Of a stretch of 13,632 nucleotides of DNA, positions 1 through 7,499 are shown one piece after another. Source of the stretch: JAUILA01 sp964563925 (lineage in GTDB: Bacteria > Bacteroidota > Bacteroidia > Cytophagales > Cyclobacteriaceae). Position 1 is the stretch's first letter; every line of letters begins with the position of its first letter. Location: NCBI GenBank assembly GCA_964563925.1, contig CAZLZD010000079.1, positions 1-13,632 of the forward strand. Direction: 5' to 3'. The notes beneath the pieces are model-generated. The model did no database searches. It saw only the letters and a program-made list of their open reading frames with translations, and was not told the DNA's origin. The position numbers were made by a program, and so were the translations under genes.

Positions 1-2885
1 GCCGGGATCATCCAGGGTGATTTTTCTTCTGTAACCGGAGCCGTATCACCCACCAGGTCAAACCCCGCCCAGTAATACGGGTTCCTGTGAATGTTATCCG
101 CTCCTTTCAAAATATCAAGTTTTGCCTGGTGAAGCGCCTCGTCCTTGGCCATGCCTTCATCTAAATAATCATAAAACTTTTCCATTAACCCGGCGGTCGA
201 ATGGTCATCCACCGTCCAGAGGGACATCAGCACACTGCGGGTTCCCGCAAGGTAGAATCCCCGGGCAAGGCTCATATTTCCTTCACCGGCCCGGTATTCG
301 CCCATTCCCGTATTACAGGCACTCAATGCGACCAGTTCGCTTTGAATATCGAGTGCATTGATCTCATAGCTGTGGAGCATGCCGTCATTCAGGGAATCGG
401 CGTACAGCAGCAGCCTGGAACGATCGGGCGTGTCCTCCTCCATGATCGCGTGGGTGGCCAGGTGAATGATCGAAGCCTGCCCAGAGGTGTTTTTAAACGA
501 GGTCTCGGTCGCTTCGGTACCCTGGTAAAATCGCCCGTCAAACCGTGAAGTAAGTGACTGGCATTCTTCCACGGCATAAGGGAGGTTTATCAGTTCGCCG
601 GCCCTTTCGTGAACCTCCTGCACATTCTCCTGTGTAAAATTGGGAGAATAAGCCATAACCTGGCCCGGCAGGATTGCCTTATCCGTTTGGTTGTCCGGAA
701 CCGAAGGTACCATAAAGTGTTTGCGGGTCGCCAACTTCTCGATAAGGTATCCCGAAGCTGGAAACTCCTGGATATTTTCAGGGGATGTGGTCAGCAGCGC
801 ATCGAAAGGCAGGTTGTTGATAAACCCGTCGGGAATTACAAGCTGCCGCCGAACCGGGGATCCTGGCAAATCCATTACCGGAGCCACATAGCGCTGGTAC
901 AGGACCAGGGCCGGACCGGAAAAGTCGTCGGGATTTCCCTGCCTCACTGATTGTCTGAGAAAGTTAACTTCCTCCTCCAGCTTTTTGGGATTTTCGTGTG
1001 TAAGATACAGAACGGTGTCCTGGGTAATGAGTAACTGATGCAGGCGGTCTTTTCCAAGCAGGAATTCCGACATAACCTCATCTTCTTTGAGTAACAGGGC
1101 CTGTATCTCGTTTAAGCTGACCGTCTCATTTTCAGTGAGCATCCGGTGTTGCCCGCTTATCCGGCGAATCTCCTTTTCCAGGTTAAGTCGCTGGGCGACC
1201 AACCGCATGGAATCGGCAGGCGGCAGCAAAGCTTCAGCCAATTGCTTTTCCAGGTACGCCTTTCGTTTCCTGAGAAATTCGAGCTGGTTAGAGGCTTCGA
1301 AGGCATCGGGCATCCGTGCCTGTGCCATCAGCCAACCCTCCTTTAGTTCGACCCACTTATTTGATTCAATGGTATGGTGAATGAATTCCAGGTAACGACG
1401 TTCCCCGGTCACAATATATTGCTTAACCGCCGTGTCCATTGCTTCATCGATGATCTCCTGCATGTTTTCGGAGATGAACGTTTTTGATTCACCATAGACA
1501 TACGATGAACGGATCTGGTAAAGCCAGTCGAGCACTCCCTGGTAATGCGTAAATGCCCGTTCACGCTGCGGGGCATCACCCGCGATCGCAAGGGCTTCAT
1601 AGGCGCGCGCCTTTTCCTGGAGAATGCGCGTAATCATCAGCTTCTCCGGGTGATCGCCGGAATAGGATGGAACCTCATGCGGACCGGGTGCCGCATCCGG
1701 CAGATAGGATACCAGGGCAGCATGGAGGTAATGCAGGGCACTGTCGGGCTGCTCCAGCGCCAGCCATACCCTGCCCTTGTGGTAGTCGGTGGGCCGGTTA
1801 AATTTTGCATTTCCCGGGATCGCCTCATTGCGGTATCGGGTGGCTTCATCCAGCTGTGCCAGTGCTTCCTGGTAGCGCCCTTCCTGGTAGTAAAAATCCG
1901 CCTTGAGCGTAAGCGCATTGTACAGGGCCATCTCCGCACGGTCTGCCGTCCGCAGGATTGCCTCACTTCGGTCCAGGTGATAGTAGGCTGACTCAAATTG
2001 CTCCTTGTCGGCGTAATAGCGGGCAAATTTCCCGTGGATCTGTCCGAGATCATAGGGATCGCCGCCGGAATTACGGAGAAAAACCAGGCTTCGTTCGAAG
2101 TAGTCAAGGGCCAGCTCCGGCTGATAAAGCTCATGCATGTAGAGCATTCCGATGTTGGACAGCAGGATATTGGACGGAAGACCGGCACCGTCTTTATTCA
2201 GCTTTTCGGCAATCTCCAGGGCCTGCTCGTAGTTCAGCAGCGAAACCTGTGGCTCCCCGGTATAGCGGCCCAGCATTCCCAGGAAATTACTGGCGTCGGC
2301 CGAGGGCTCGCTGTATTCGCCTTCCACCTTCACCGCCAGCTCTTTGAATTCGGCCGCGTAACGTGTGGCAAGGGTCATGAGGCCCGCATTCAGGTGAAAG
2401 ATGGTCATGTCGCGGCTCGCGTCCATCAGCTCCTTGCTTCCCGGTTCGTTCTTTTTCAGGTAATCGTAATAATGCCTGTAATTCTCCAATGCAGAAAATG
2501 CATCATATTTATAGTAATAGACATCAGCTATCGAACGATACCAGGCAGCCTGCATAAACGCATCACGTACCTGGCCAGGGGTGAAAGGAAGACGCGTCGT
2601 TAGCACTTCCAGCGCCTGGTCGTAGTCGCGCTGACGCAGGAGTGCAACAGAATGCCCGATCGCCGAACGGACAAGCGCCGTGGTATCCATATCCTTCAAC
2701 AACTGATTTACCGCTCTATTGAAAAGGGTAGCAGCACTGTCATAATTCCTGTCTTCAAGATGACGGGATGCCTCTCTCTCGAGTTGAGTTGTATCTGGAG
2801 AATGACCCGCTGCAAAGCAATCTGCAGCGGTGAAAAGAAAGCCAACCATGACCACTACCAATCCGGTCCTGAAAAGATGTGCCAT
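1..2885 (-). CDS. Secreted TPR-CHAT protein (3' end beyond window)
   Basis: Reading the minus strand from the ATG at 2885, the frame stays open for 961 codons to the window edge, so the C-terminus is missing. Residues 1 to about 26 form a signal peptide (hydrophobic LVVVMVGFLFTAA, likely cut after CFA). About 35-480 is helical with TPR-like repeats (for example YQEGRYQEALAQLDEA near 335-350). About 500-600 is a charged helical linker, and about 620-955 is a CHAT (caspase-like) domain. Its catalytic pair is visible: His812 in HLATHA and Cys857 in ALSACNTG, followed by the typical ARGFYLAGTRSVLMSLW and a terminal YYWAGFDLVGD. CHAT domains are cysteine proteases or scaffolds; with a signal peptide this one should act outside the cytoplasm. 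The substrate is unknown. It is divergent from the S33 peptidase gene at 3053. A C-terminal membrane helix could lie beyond the edge. Confidence 0.93.
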   Translation of the reverse strand, partial: MAHLFRTGLVVVMVGFLFTAADCFAAGHSPDTTQLEREASRHLEDRNYDSAATLFNRAVNQLLKDMDTTALVRSAIGHSVALLRQRDYDQALEVLTTRLPFTPGQVRDAFMQAAWYRSIADVYYYKYDAFSALENYRHYYDYLKKNEPGSKELMDASRDMTIFHLNAGLMTLATRYAAEFKELAVKVEGEYSEPSADASNFLGMLGRYTGEPQVSLLNYEQALEIAEKLNKDGAGLPSNILLSNIGMLYMHELYQPELALDYFERSLVFLRNSGGDPYDLGQIHGKFARYYADKEQFESAYYHLDRSEAILRTADRAEMALYNALTLKADFYYQEGRYQEALAQLDEATRYRNEAIPGNAKFNRPTDYHKGRVWLALEQPDSALHYLHAALVSYLPDAAPGPHEVPSYSGDHPEKLMITRILQEKARAYEALAIAGDAPQRERAFTHYQGVLDWLYQIRSSYVYGESKTFISENMQEIIDEAMDTAVKQYIVTGERRYLEFIHHTIESNKWVELKEGWLMAQARMPDAFEASNQLEFLRKRKAYLEKQLAEALLPPADSMRLVAQRLNLEKEIRRISGQHRMLTENETVSLNEIQALLLKEDEVMSEFLLGKDRLHQLLITQDTVLYLTHENPKKLEEEVNFLRQSVRQGNPDDFSGPALVLYQRYVAPVMDLPGSPVRRQLVIPDGFINNLPFDALLTTSPENIQEFPASGYLIEKLATRKHFMVPSVPDNQTDKAILPGQVMAYSPNFTQENVQEVHERAGELINLPYAVEECQSLTSRFDGRFYQGTEATETSFKNTSGQASIIHLATHAIMEEDTPDRSRLLLYADSLNDGMLHSYEINALDIQSELVALSACNTGMGEYRAGEGNMSLARGFYLAGTRSVLMSLWTVDDHSTAGLMEKFYDYLDEGMAKDEALHQAKLDILKGADNIHRNPYYWAGFDLVGDTAPVTEEKSPWMIP

Positions 2886-3052
2886 ACGGAAATCAATATA
2901 TAAAAAAGCGTTGGAGATAGCTATTCCTGTCCGGCCAGGGGCGCAGGTCAGGATCTGAGAATTCGGTAATAACGACACAATACTGATTTTCGGGGATATC
3001 CTATATGACTGATTTTCTATATCTTACTCCAAAATTTATCTTCGTTTACAGC
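2886..3052. promoter_or_regulatory. Divergent promoter region between CHAT and S33 genes
   Basis: This AT-rich 167-bp spacer must hold promoters for both divergent genes. On the plus strand TATCTTCG at 3037-3044 is one mismatch from the Bacteroidota -7 box TAnnTTTG and would place transcription start near the ATG at 3053. No convincing -33 TTTG was found at the expected spacing. No Shine-Dalgarno precedes either start. The assignment is inference from motif similarity. Confidence 0.35.
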
Positions 3053-4549
3053 ATGTCCTTAAAACCCGCTCCTGCCTTCATCTTTCTGATACTATTTTTC
3101 CTGGCCAATACACTCGCCGCCCAACCCGGTCAAATAAAGGAATGCGAATGTCCGTTCGATGCTTCCCGGTTTCCTGATTCCGAAGTTTTTTGCGGAAAAT
3201 TAACGGTGCCGGAAAATCGTGAAAAGCCCGACGGACGGATGCTGGAGATAATGTTTACGACGTTAACCCCGTCCAATGCGACGGAAGACCCGGTGGTGTT
3301 GTTGCCGGGCGGACCTGGCATAGCTCCTGTTGGCAAGAGCTTTCTCCGGATCATCGACAGTTATATGCCCGATGATCGTACGTTTATTGTCTTCGACCCG
3401 CGGGGTACGGGATATTCAGGTCCGCCCATGTGCCGCCAGCTCAGGCAGACCAACAGCCTGATTGCAGCAATGGACCTGACCCTGGCCGAAGCGAGGCAAA
3501 TGAAAACCGGCGCAATACTCGACTGCCGCAACCAGCTCATTCAGGAAGGTATTGACATTACTATGTACAACTCCAAAACCATCGCCCACGATGTGCATGA
3601 CCTGATGACAGCCCTGGGGTATGAGCAATGGAACCTGTACGGCGGATCGTACGGGGTACCCTTTTCACGAATGATCATGCGCCTGTATCCGGAAAATATC
3701 CGGTCGGTAGTCATCACCAGCGGTGGCGACCTGGATATGCGTGATTTCCTCCTGTATGACCAGCGTAACACGTATGACGCGCTGACTGCTGTTTTCCGGA
3801 GGTGTGAGAAAAACCCGGAATGCAACACGGCATTTCCCGATCTGGAGCAGGAATTTTACCAGGCATATGAAAAGCTGGAGAATAACCCGATGAAGCTGGC
3901 AGTCAGCCTGGATGAATTTGAATTCCCGGAATTTACCCTGAATGCGTATGAATTTGTTCAGCTCATCTACTTTCAGCTTTTCGATGAATCCAGGATCACA
4001 CATCTGCCCGCATTAATTCATGCTTTTGCCATGCAGGATCAGGAAGTGATACGGCGTGCCATAACCTACGAATACGGTAGTCCTGCGAGCAACTTTGATT
4101 CCGGAATGAGTATTGCCGTTGAATGCATTGACCATTACACCCCGGAAGCCTTCGGAGATTTTCAATCCTATGGTGAAGGGCTGCACCCTGCCTTTTCGAA
4201 TGTACCCTGGTTTAACCTGGGATGTGAATACTGGGCGCCTGAAGCTGCGGCCACACAGGATATGGCTCCTTTTAAAAGTGATGTGCCAACTATGATTATT
4301 CACGGAGAGCATGATCCGGTTTCCACCCGGGAGCATGCCGAAACCCACCTTCCCTGGTTCAGCAAGCTGCAGATTTTCACCACACCCGGCATGGCACACG
4401 GTCCGCCCTCACCCCGGGAACGTGGCTGCTGGAAAGACCTGATCACCCGGTTTATGACCGACCCCGAACAACCCGTCGACTCCTCTTGTCTCCAGTCATT
4501 ACCGGAAGTACGGATCACCGCCGACCTGCCAGAATGGGCGGTGGAGTAG
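3053..4549 (+). CDS. Secreted S33-family alpha/beta hydrolase (TAP-like peptidase)
   Basis: The product is 498 residues from the ATG at 3053. An in-frame ATG at 3005 would add 16 residues ahead of the signal peptide and is less likely, because the later start gives a clean signal peptide (APAFIFLILFFLANTLAAQ, cut near residue 23). The fold is that of peptidase family S33: oxyanion-hole motif LLPGGPG, strand motif FDPRGTGYSG, nucleophile elbow GGSYG (Ser199), HGEHDPVS (Asp421) and GMAHGPP (His449), so the triad is complete. The helical cap lies between Ser199 and Asp421. Family members remove N-terminal residues or tripeptides from peptides, often Pro-containing; the exact specificity cannot be read here. 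Several Cys residues (CECPF, FRRCEKNPEC, VECID) suggest disulfides, fitting export. The TAG stop (4547-4549) overlaps the first bases of a repeat element. Confidence 0.92.
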   Translation: MSLKPAPAFIFLILFFLANTLAAQPGQIKECECPFDASRFPDSEVFCGKLTVPENREKPDGRMLEIMFTTLTPSNATEDPVVLLPGGPGIAPVGKSFLRIIDSYMPDDRTFIVFDPRGTGYSGPPMCRQLRQTNSLIAAMDLTLAEARQMKTGAILDCRNQLIQEGIDITMYNSKTIAHDVHDLMTALGYEQWNLYGGSYGVPFSRMIMRLYPENIRSVVITSGGDLDMRDFLLYDQRNTYDALTAVFRRCEKNPECNTAFPDLEQEFYQAYEKLENNPMKLAVSLDEFEFPEFTLNAYEFVQLIYFQLFDESRITHLPALIHAFAMQDQEVIRRAITYEYGSPASNFDSGMSIAVECIDHYTPEAFGDFQSYGEGLHPAFSNVPWFNLGCEYWAPEAAATQDMAPFKSDVPTMIIHGEHDPVSTREHAETHLPWFSKLQIFTTPGMAHGPPSPRERGCWKDLITRFMTDPEQPVDSSCLQSLPEVRITADLPEWAVE

Positions 4550-4593
4550 GTCCCGTGTCGACTCCGGCTTAAAAGATACCGGATTTCCACCTG
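4548..4593 (+). repeat. Degenerate nested-hairpin repeat element (copy C)
   Basis: The copy begins AGGTCCCGTGTCGA, identical to the start of the better-preserved copies at 4727 and 4804. It keeps only one short stem (TCCGG 4563-4567 with CCGGA 4579-4583), and the distal CACGGG arm is decayed. Its first two bases are inside the TAG stop of the S33 gene. Confidence 0.5.
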
Positions 4594-4594
4594 T

Positions 4595-4641
4595 GTCATC
4601 CCGGCGAATCTCCGTGGAATCACGGAGTCTAGCCGGGACCT
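4595..4641 (-). repeat. Nested-hairpin repeat element (copy D, two-tier)
   Basis: The copy starts GTCAT and ends ACCT, the inverted orientation relative to copy C. Stems are CCCGGC 4600-4605 with GCCGGG 4632-4637 outside, and CTCCGTG 4610-4616 with CACGGAG 4621-4627 inside, both perfect. The 4-base loop and the 4-base spacers match the family architecture, but the innermost stem is absent. A partial ACCGGGACCT end follows at 4643-4652. Confidence 0.75.
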
Positions 4642-4665
4642 AACCGGGACCTCCAGTTGCTTAAC

Positions 4666-4713
4666 AGGTCCTGAATCGAGTCCGGGTCAGGCCCGGACGT
4701 TTTTCAGGATGAC
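4666..4713 (+). repeat. Nested-hairpin repeat element (copy A0)
   Basis: The ends are AGGTCC and GGATGAC as in the other copies. The outer stem CCTGAA 4670-4675 pairs with TTCAGG 4703-4708, and the inner stem GTCCGGG 4680-4686 pairs with CCCGGAC 4692-4698. A T-run follows the inner stem (4700-4704), so this hairpin could also end transcription from the S33 gene about 130 bp upstream; that is inference. Confidence 0.7.
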
Positions 4714-4726
4714 GGAGAGGGTAAAC

Positions 4727-4867
4727 AGGTCCCGTGTCGATACCGATTGTTTCCGGGGCAAGCCCGCTACCGGTAATTTCACAGGATGACGGAGAGGGTA
4801 AACAGGTCCCGTGTCGATACCGATTGTTCCCGGGTCAAACCCGGGATCGGTAATTTCACGGGATGAC
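4727..4867 (+). repeat. Two tandem 77-bp repeats (copies A1 and A2)
   Basis: A1 (4727-4790) and A2 (4804-4867) begin exactly 77 bp apart and are joined by the spacer GGAGAGGGTAAAC, which also follows A0. A2 has three perfect nested stems: CCCGTG 4808-4813 with CACGGG 4857-4862, TACCGAT 4818-4824 with ATCGGTA 4846-4852, and CCCGGGT 4829-4835 with ACCCGGG 4839-4845. A1 has the same layout with decayed inner stems. Copies H and F beyond glnS have the same 77-bp period and spacer in the opposite orientation. Confidence 0.9.
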
Positions 4868-4876
4868 GTATTTTTA

Positions 4877-5070
4877 CCACGATCGTCATCCCGGCCAAAT
4901 GCTCCCACGATCGTCATCCCGGCNNNNNNNNNNNNNNNNNNNNNNNNNNNNNNNNNNNNNNNNNNNNNNNNNNNNNNNNNNNNNNNNNNNNNNNNNNNNN
5001 NNNNNNNNNNNNNNNNNNNNNNNCCACGATCGTCATCCCGGCCAAATGCTCCCACGATCGTCATCCCGGC
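4877..5070. repeat. 28-bp tandem repeat array interrupted by assembly gap
   Basis: Units beginning CCACGATCGTCATCCCGG recur at 4877 and 4905 before the gap, and at 5024 and 5052 after it, with a 28-bp period on both sides. Units are identical where visible and there are no unique spacers. The unit contains GTCATCCCGGC, the left end of the nested-hairpin element. The last unit runs directly into copy E at 5060, so the array looks like a local amplification of an element end. True copy number is hidden by the gap. Confidence 0.9.
4924..5023. other. Assembly gap (100 N)
   Basis: There are exactly 100 N inside the 28-bp array, in the same repeat phase on both flanks. A round 100 usually marks a gap of unknown length, so the distance here should not be trusted. 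Confidence 0.98.
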
Positions 5071-5123
5071 AAACCTCCGGACCCGGGCTTGACCCGGGAT
5101 CATCCGGAGTCAAGCCGGGACCT
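5060..5123 (-). repeat. Nested-hairpin repeat element (copy E)
   Basis: The copy starts GTCAT and ends ACCT. Three nested stems are perfect: CCCGGC 5065-5070 with GCCGGG 5114-5119, CTCCGG 5075-5080 with CCGGAG 5104-5109, and CCCGGG 5082-5087 with CCCGGG 5093-5098. Orientation is inverted relative to A1/A2. It lies 53 bp upstream of glnS. Confidence 0.85.
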
Positions 5124-5131
5124 AAAATTTT

Positions 5132-5161
5132 CTTAGTCTTAGTCCTAGTCTTAGTCCTAGT
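5132..5161 (+). repeat. Hexanucleotide repeat (CTTAGT/CCTAGT, 5 units)
   Basis: Five consecutive hexamers, CTTAGT, CTTAGT, CCTAGT, CTTAGT and CCTAGT, occupy the stretch just upstream of the putative glnS -7 box at 5165. The tract therefore covers the region where spacing to any -33 element would be set. Such short repeats can change copy number by slippage. Confidence 0.85.
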
Positions 5162-5164
5162 CTT

Positions 5165-5172
5165 TATTTTTG
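5165..5172 (+). promoter_or_regulatory. Putative glnS promoter -7 box (TATTTTTG)
   Basis: TATTTTTG matches the Bacteroidota -7 consensus TAnnTTTG exactly and lies only 4 bases before the glnS ATG at 5177. If used, the transcript would have almost no leader. No clear -33 TTTG is seen, because the hexamer tract fills that place. A chance match in an AT-rich translation start region is possible. Confidence 0.45.
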
Positions 5173-5176
5173 CAAA

Positions 5177-7228
5177 ATGTCAGACGAATCACTCAATTTC
5201 ATCGAACAGATCATCGAGGAAGATCTTGCTTCCGGATTATCTCCCGACAAGCTGCGCTTCCGCTTCCCACCCGAACCAAACGGCTACCTGCATATTGGTC
5301 ATGCAGCTTCCATTTGCCTGAACTTTGGTCTCGGCCAGCGGTACAATGCCCCGGTCAACCTCCGTTTCGATGACACAAACCCCACCAAGGAAGAACAGGA
5401 ATTTGTCGATGCAATCCGATACGACATCGAATGGATGGGGTTCCAGTGGGCCACCGAATGCTATGCGTCTGACTATTTTCAGCAGCTCTATGACTGGGCA
5501 ATCGAACTCATTAAAGCAGGCAAGGCCTATGTCGACGGACAATCCACCGATAAGATCGCCGAACAAAAAGGAACGCCTACCTCACCCGGGACAGACAGTC
5601 CGCACCGAAATCAATCTGTCGAAGAAAACCTGGACCTGTTCCGGCGCATGAAGGAGGGTGAATTCGCCGCCGGCACCTATGTGCTCAGGGCGAAAATTGA
5701 CATGGCCTCTCCCAATATGCTGATGCGCGATCCGCTCCTGTACCGCATTCTCAATAAACCTCATCACCGCACCGGGAGTGACTGGTGCATTTACCCGATG
5801 TACGACTGGGCCCACGGCCAGTCAGACTACATCGAACAGGTTTCGCATTCCCTCTGTACCCTGGAATTCAAGTCGCACCGTGAACTCTACGACTGGTTCC
5901 TCGATCAGATCGCGGACCCCGATAAGCAACGCCCGAAACAGCGTGAATTTGCCCGACGAAACCTCAGCTATACGGTCATGAGCAAGCGCAAGCTGCTCGA
6001 ACTGGTGCAGTCGGGCACCGTTACCGGCTGGGATGACCCGCGAATGCCTACGATTTCCGGATTACGCCGCCGCGGTTATACCCCGGCCTCAATCCGAAAA
6101 TTCTCCGAGCTCTCGGGGATCTCAAAACGCGACAGCGTGACGGATGTCTCCCTGCTCGAATTCTGTATCCGTGAAGACCTCAACAAAACCGCCACCCGTG
6201 TCATGGCTGTACTTGACCCGGTCAAAGTGGTGCTGACCAATTACCCGGAAGGCAAAACGGAGATACTGGCCATGGAGAATAACCCCGAGGATCCGGATTC
6301 CGGAAACCATGACGTTCCATTCTCCAGGGAGCTCTATATCGAACGGGAAGATTTCCAGGAAAATGCCGGCGCTGACTACTTCAGGCTGACACTCGGAAAG
6401 GAAGTACGCCTCAAAAGCGCCTATATCATCAAGGGAGAATCCGTTGTGAAGGATAACAATGGCAATATCACAGAGATCCACTGCTCGTGCGACCTGGATT
6501 CGCGCTCCGGCAGCGGTACCGAAGCCAGCCGTCGAAGGGTAAAAGGAACCCTGCACTGGGTGTCCATTCAGCATGCCATCACCGCCGAGGTGCGCGAATA
6601 TGACCGGCTCTTCCTGGAAGAAGATCCTGAAGGGCATGAGGACAAAACCTTTATGGATTTCGTAAATCCCGATTCCCTGAAAATCATTAAAGAAGCCTAT
6701 CTCGAGCCTTTCCTGGAGAATGCCAGGCCGGATGACAAATTCCAGTTCCAGCGTGTGGGCTATTTCACGCTGGATAAAACCTCCACGCCGGATCAGCTGG
6801 TGTTCAATAAAACGGTCGGACTCCGGGATTCCTGGGCGAAACAAAAGCCGGAGAATAAAACGCAGCCGGCAGCCGGTAAGCCGCAGGCTCAACCCGGTCA
6901 AAGCGGTCAGCCCGGCCAGGGACAGCGGAAACCGATCGACGAGCTGAAAAAGATCAGTAAGAAATTCGCCAACCTTTCAGGTAAGAAACGGGAACAGGCC
7001 AAGGCAAGCATCATGAACCTGGCTGAATCCATCCCTTACGAAGAACTCGAAGCCCTTTTCAATACCTCGGTGAAAAAGACCGGTACGCGGATGGGCGTGA
7101 TGATCGCACTGGGGGTAATGCTGGAAAAAGGGCTGGTCCGCAATTCCGAGATCGACCAGTTCATCGAATCCTGCCTGGACGACAAGAACGTCCAGCTGGT
7201 GGAAGAAGCGAAGGGTGTGATCGAATAA
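5177..7228 (+). CDS. glnS: Glutaminyl-tRNA synthetase with C-terminal extension
   Basis: This class Ic enzyme charges tRNA-Gln with glutamine using ATP in the cytoplasm. Residues 1-555 align from memory almost end to end with the 554-residue E. coli enzyme: PPEPNGYLHIGHA with HIGH at 39-42, DDTNPTKE, SVEENLDLFRRM, LRAKIDMASPN, the IYPMYDWAH pocket region, SLCTLEF, and VMSKRKL (MSKRK at 268-272, the KMSKS-type loop), ending VGLRDSWAK like the E. coli terminus. Residues about 556-586 are a Pro/Gln/Gly-rich linker, and about 587-683 form a predicted helical tail absent from E. coli. Deinococcus GlnRS carries a C-terminal YqeY-like tRNA-binding domain; I cannot confirm that this tail belongs to the same family. 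The start is supported by the match at MSDESLNFIEQIIEEDL. The gene lies alone on a contig bounded by two gaps. Confidence 0.97.
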   Translation: MSDESLNFIEQIIEEDLASGLSPDKLRFRFPPEPNGYLHIGHAASICLNFGLGQRYNAPVNLRFDDTNPTKEEQEFVDAIRYDIEWMGFQWATECYASDYFQQLYDWAIELIKAGKAYVDGQSTDKIAEQKGTPTSPGTDSPHRNQSVEENLDLFRRMKEGEFAAGTYVLRAKIDMASPNMLMRDPLLYRILNKPHHRTGSDWCIYPMYDWAHGQSDYIEQVSHSLCTLEFKSHRELYDWFLDQIADPDKQRPKQREFARRNLSYTVMSKRKLLELVQSGTVTGWDDPRMPTISGLRRRGYTPASIRKFSELSGISKRDSVTDVSLLEFCIREDLNKTATRVMAVLDPVKVVLTNYPEGKTEILAMENNPEDPDSGNHDVPFSRELYIEREDFQENAGADYFRLTLGKEVRLKSAYIIKGESVVKDNNGNITEIHCSCDLDSRSGSGTEASRRRVKGTLHWVSIQHAITAEVREYDRLFLEEDPEGHEDKTFMDFVNPDSLKIIKEAYLEPFLENARPDDKFQFQRVGYFTLDKTSTPDQLVFNKTVGLRDSWAKQKPENKTQPAAGKPQAQPGQSGQPGQGQRKPIDELKKISKKFANLSGKKREQAKASIMNLAESIPYEELEALFNTSVKKTGTRMGVMIALGVMLEKGLVRNSEIDQFIESCLDDKNVQLVEEAKGVIE

Positions 7229-7239
7229 AAAATAGTTGC

Positions 7240-7339
7240 NNNNNNNNNNNNNNNNNNNNNNNNNNNNNNNNNNNNNNNNNNNNNNNNNNNNNNNNNNNNN
7301 NNNNNNNNNNNNNNNNNNNNNNNNNNNNNNNNNNNNNNN
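7240..7339. other. Assembly gap (100 N)
   Basis: There are exactly 100 N starting 11 bases after the glnS stop, and the sequence beyond resumes inside a truncated repeat element. Length, and possibly the join itself, are unknown. Confidence 0.98.
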
Positions 7340-7392
7340 GGGCTTGCCTGCCCCGGGGCTTGACCCGGGGACCCGGGACCGACCCGGGACCT
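7340..7392 (-). repeat. Nested-hairpin repeat element (copy H, cut by gap)
   Basis: The copy ends CCCGGGACCT like the other inverted copies, exactly 77 bp before the end of copy F. The spacer to F (GTTTACCCTCTCC) is the reverse complement of the spacer between A0, A1 and A2. The left part is lost in the gap. The visible part is rich in CCCGGG blocks. Confidence 0.75.
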
Positions 7393-7405
7393 GTTTACCC
7401 TCTCC

Positions 7406-7469
7406 GTCATCCCGTGAAATTACCGGTCCCGGGCTTGCCCCGGGATCAACCGGTATCGACACGGGACCT
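7406..7469 (-). repeat. Nested-hairpin repeat element (copy F)
   Basis: This is a reverse-complement relative of A2 with three perfect stems: CCCGTG 7411-7416 with CACGGG 7460-7465, TACCGGT 7421-7427 with ACCGGTA 7449-7455, and CCCGGG 7428-7433 with CCCGGG 7439-7444. It forms a 77-bp tandem with H. Confidence 0.88.
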
Positions 7470-7499
7470 AACGTGTTAGTTGTTACTATATGCTTTTAT

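Noticed and set aside
1545..2603. Plus-strand open frames (1545-1991, 1998-2603)
   Set aside because: They are antisense shadows of the TPR-CHAT gene, whose minus frame has clear domains throughout.
1..4549. CHAT protease plus S33 peptidase as a defence island
   Set aside because: Both proteins carry export signals, the genes are divergent, and no sensor, nuclease or pore-forming partner is visible, so a defence role is unsupported.
4877..5070. CRISPR array at the 28-bp repeats
   Set aside because: The repeats are contiguous with no unique spacers, and no cas genes are present. The same applies to 13542-13632.
4687..5103. Open frames crossing the N gap (both strands)
   Set aside because: They consist of repeat sequence read through unknown bases. 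The same holds for frames crossing 7240-7339.
6122..6901. 259-codon minus-strand frame inside glnS
   Set aside because: It is the antisense of the conserved GlnRS body, with no family-like features of its own.
4727..7469. Composite transposon carrying glnS between inverted repeats
   Set aside because: There is no transposase and no target-site duplication. The repeats are short hairpin elements that also occur outside this pair, and glnS is a core gene.
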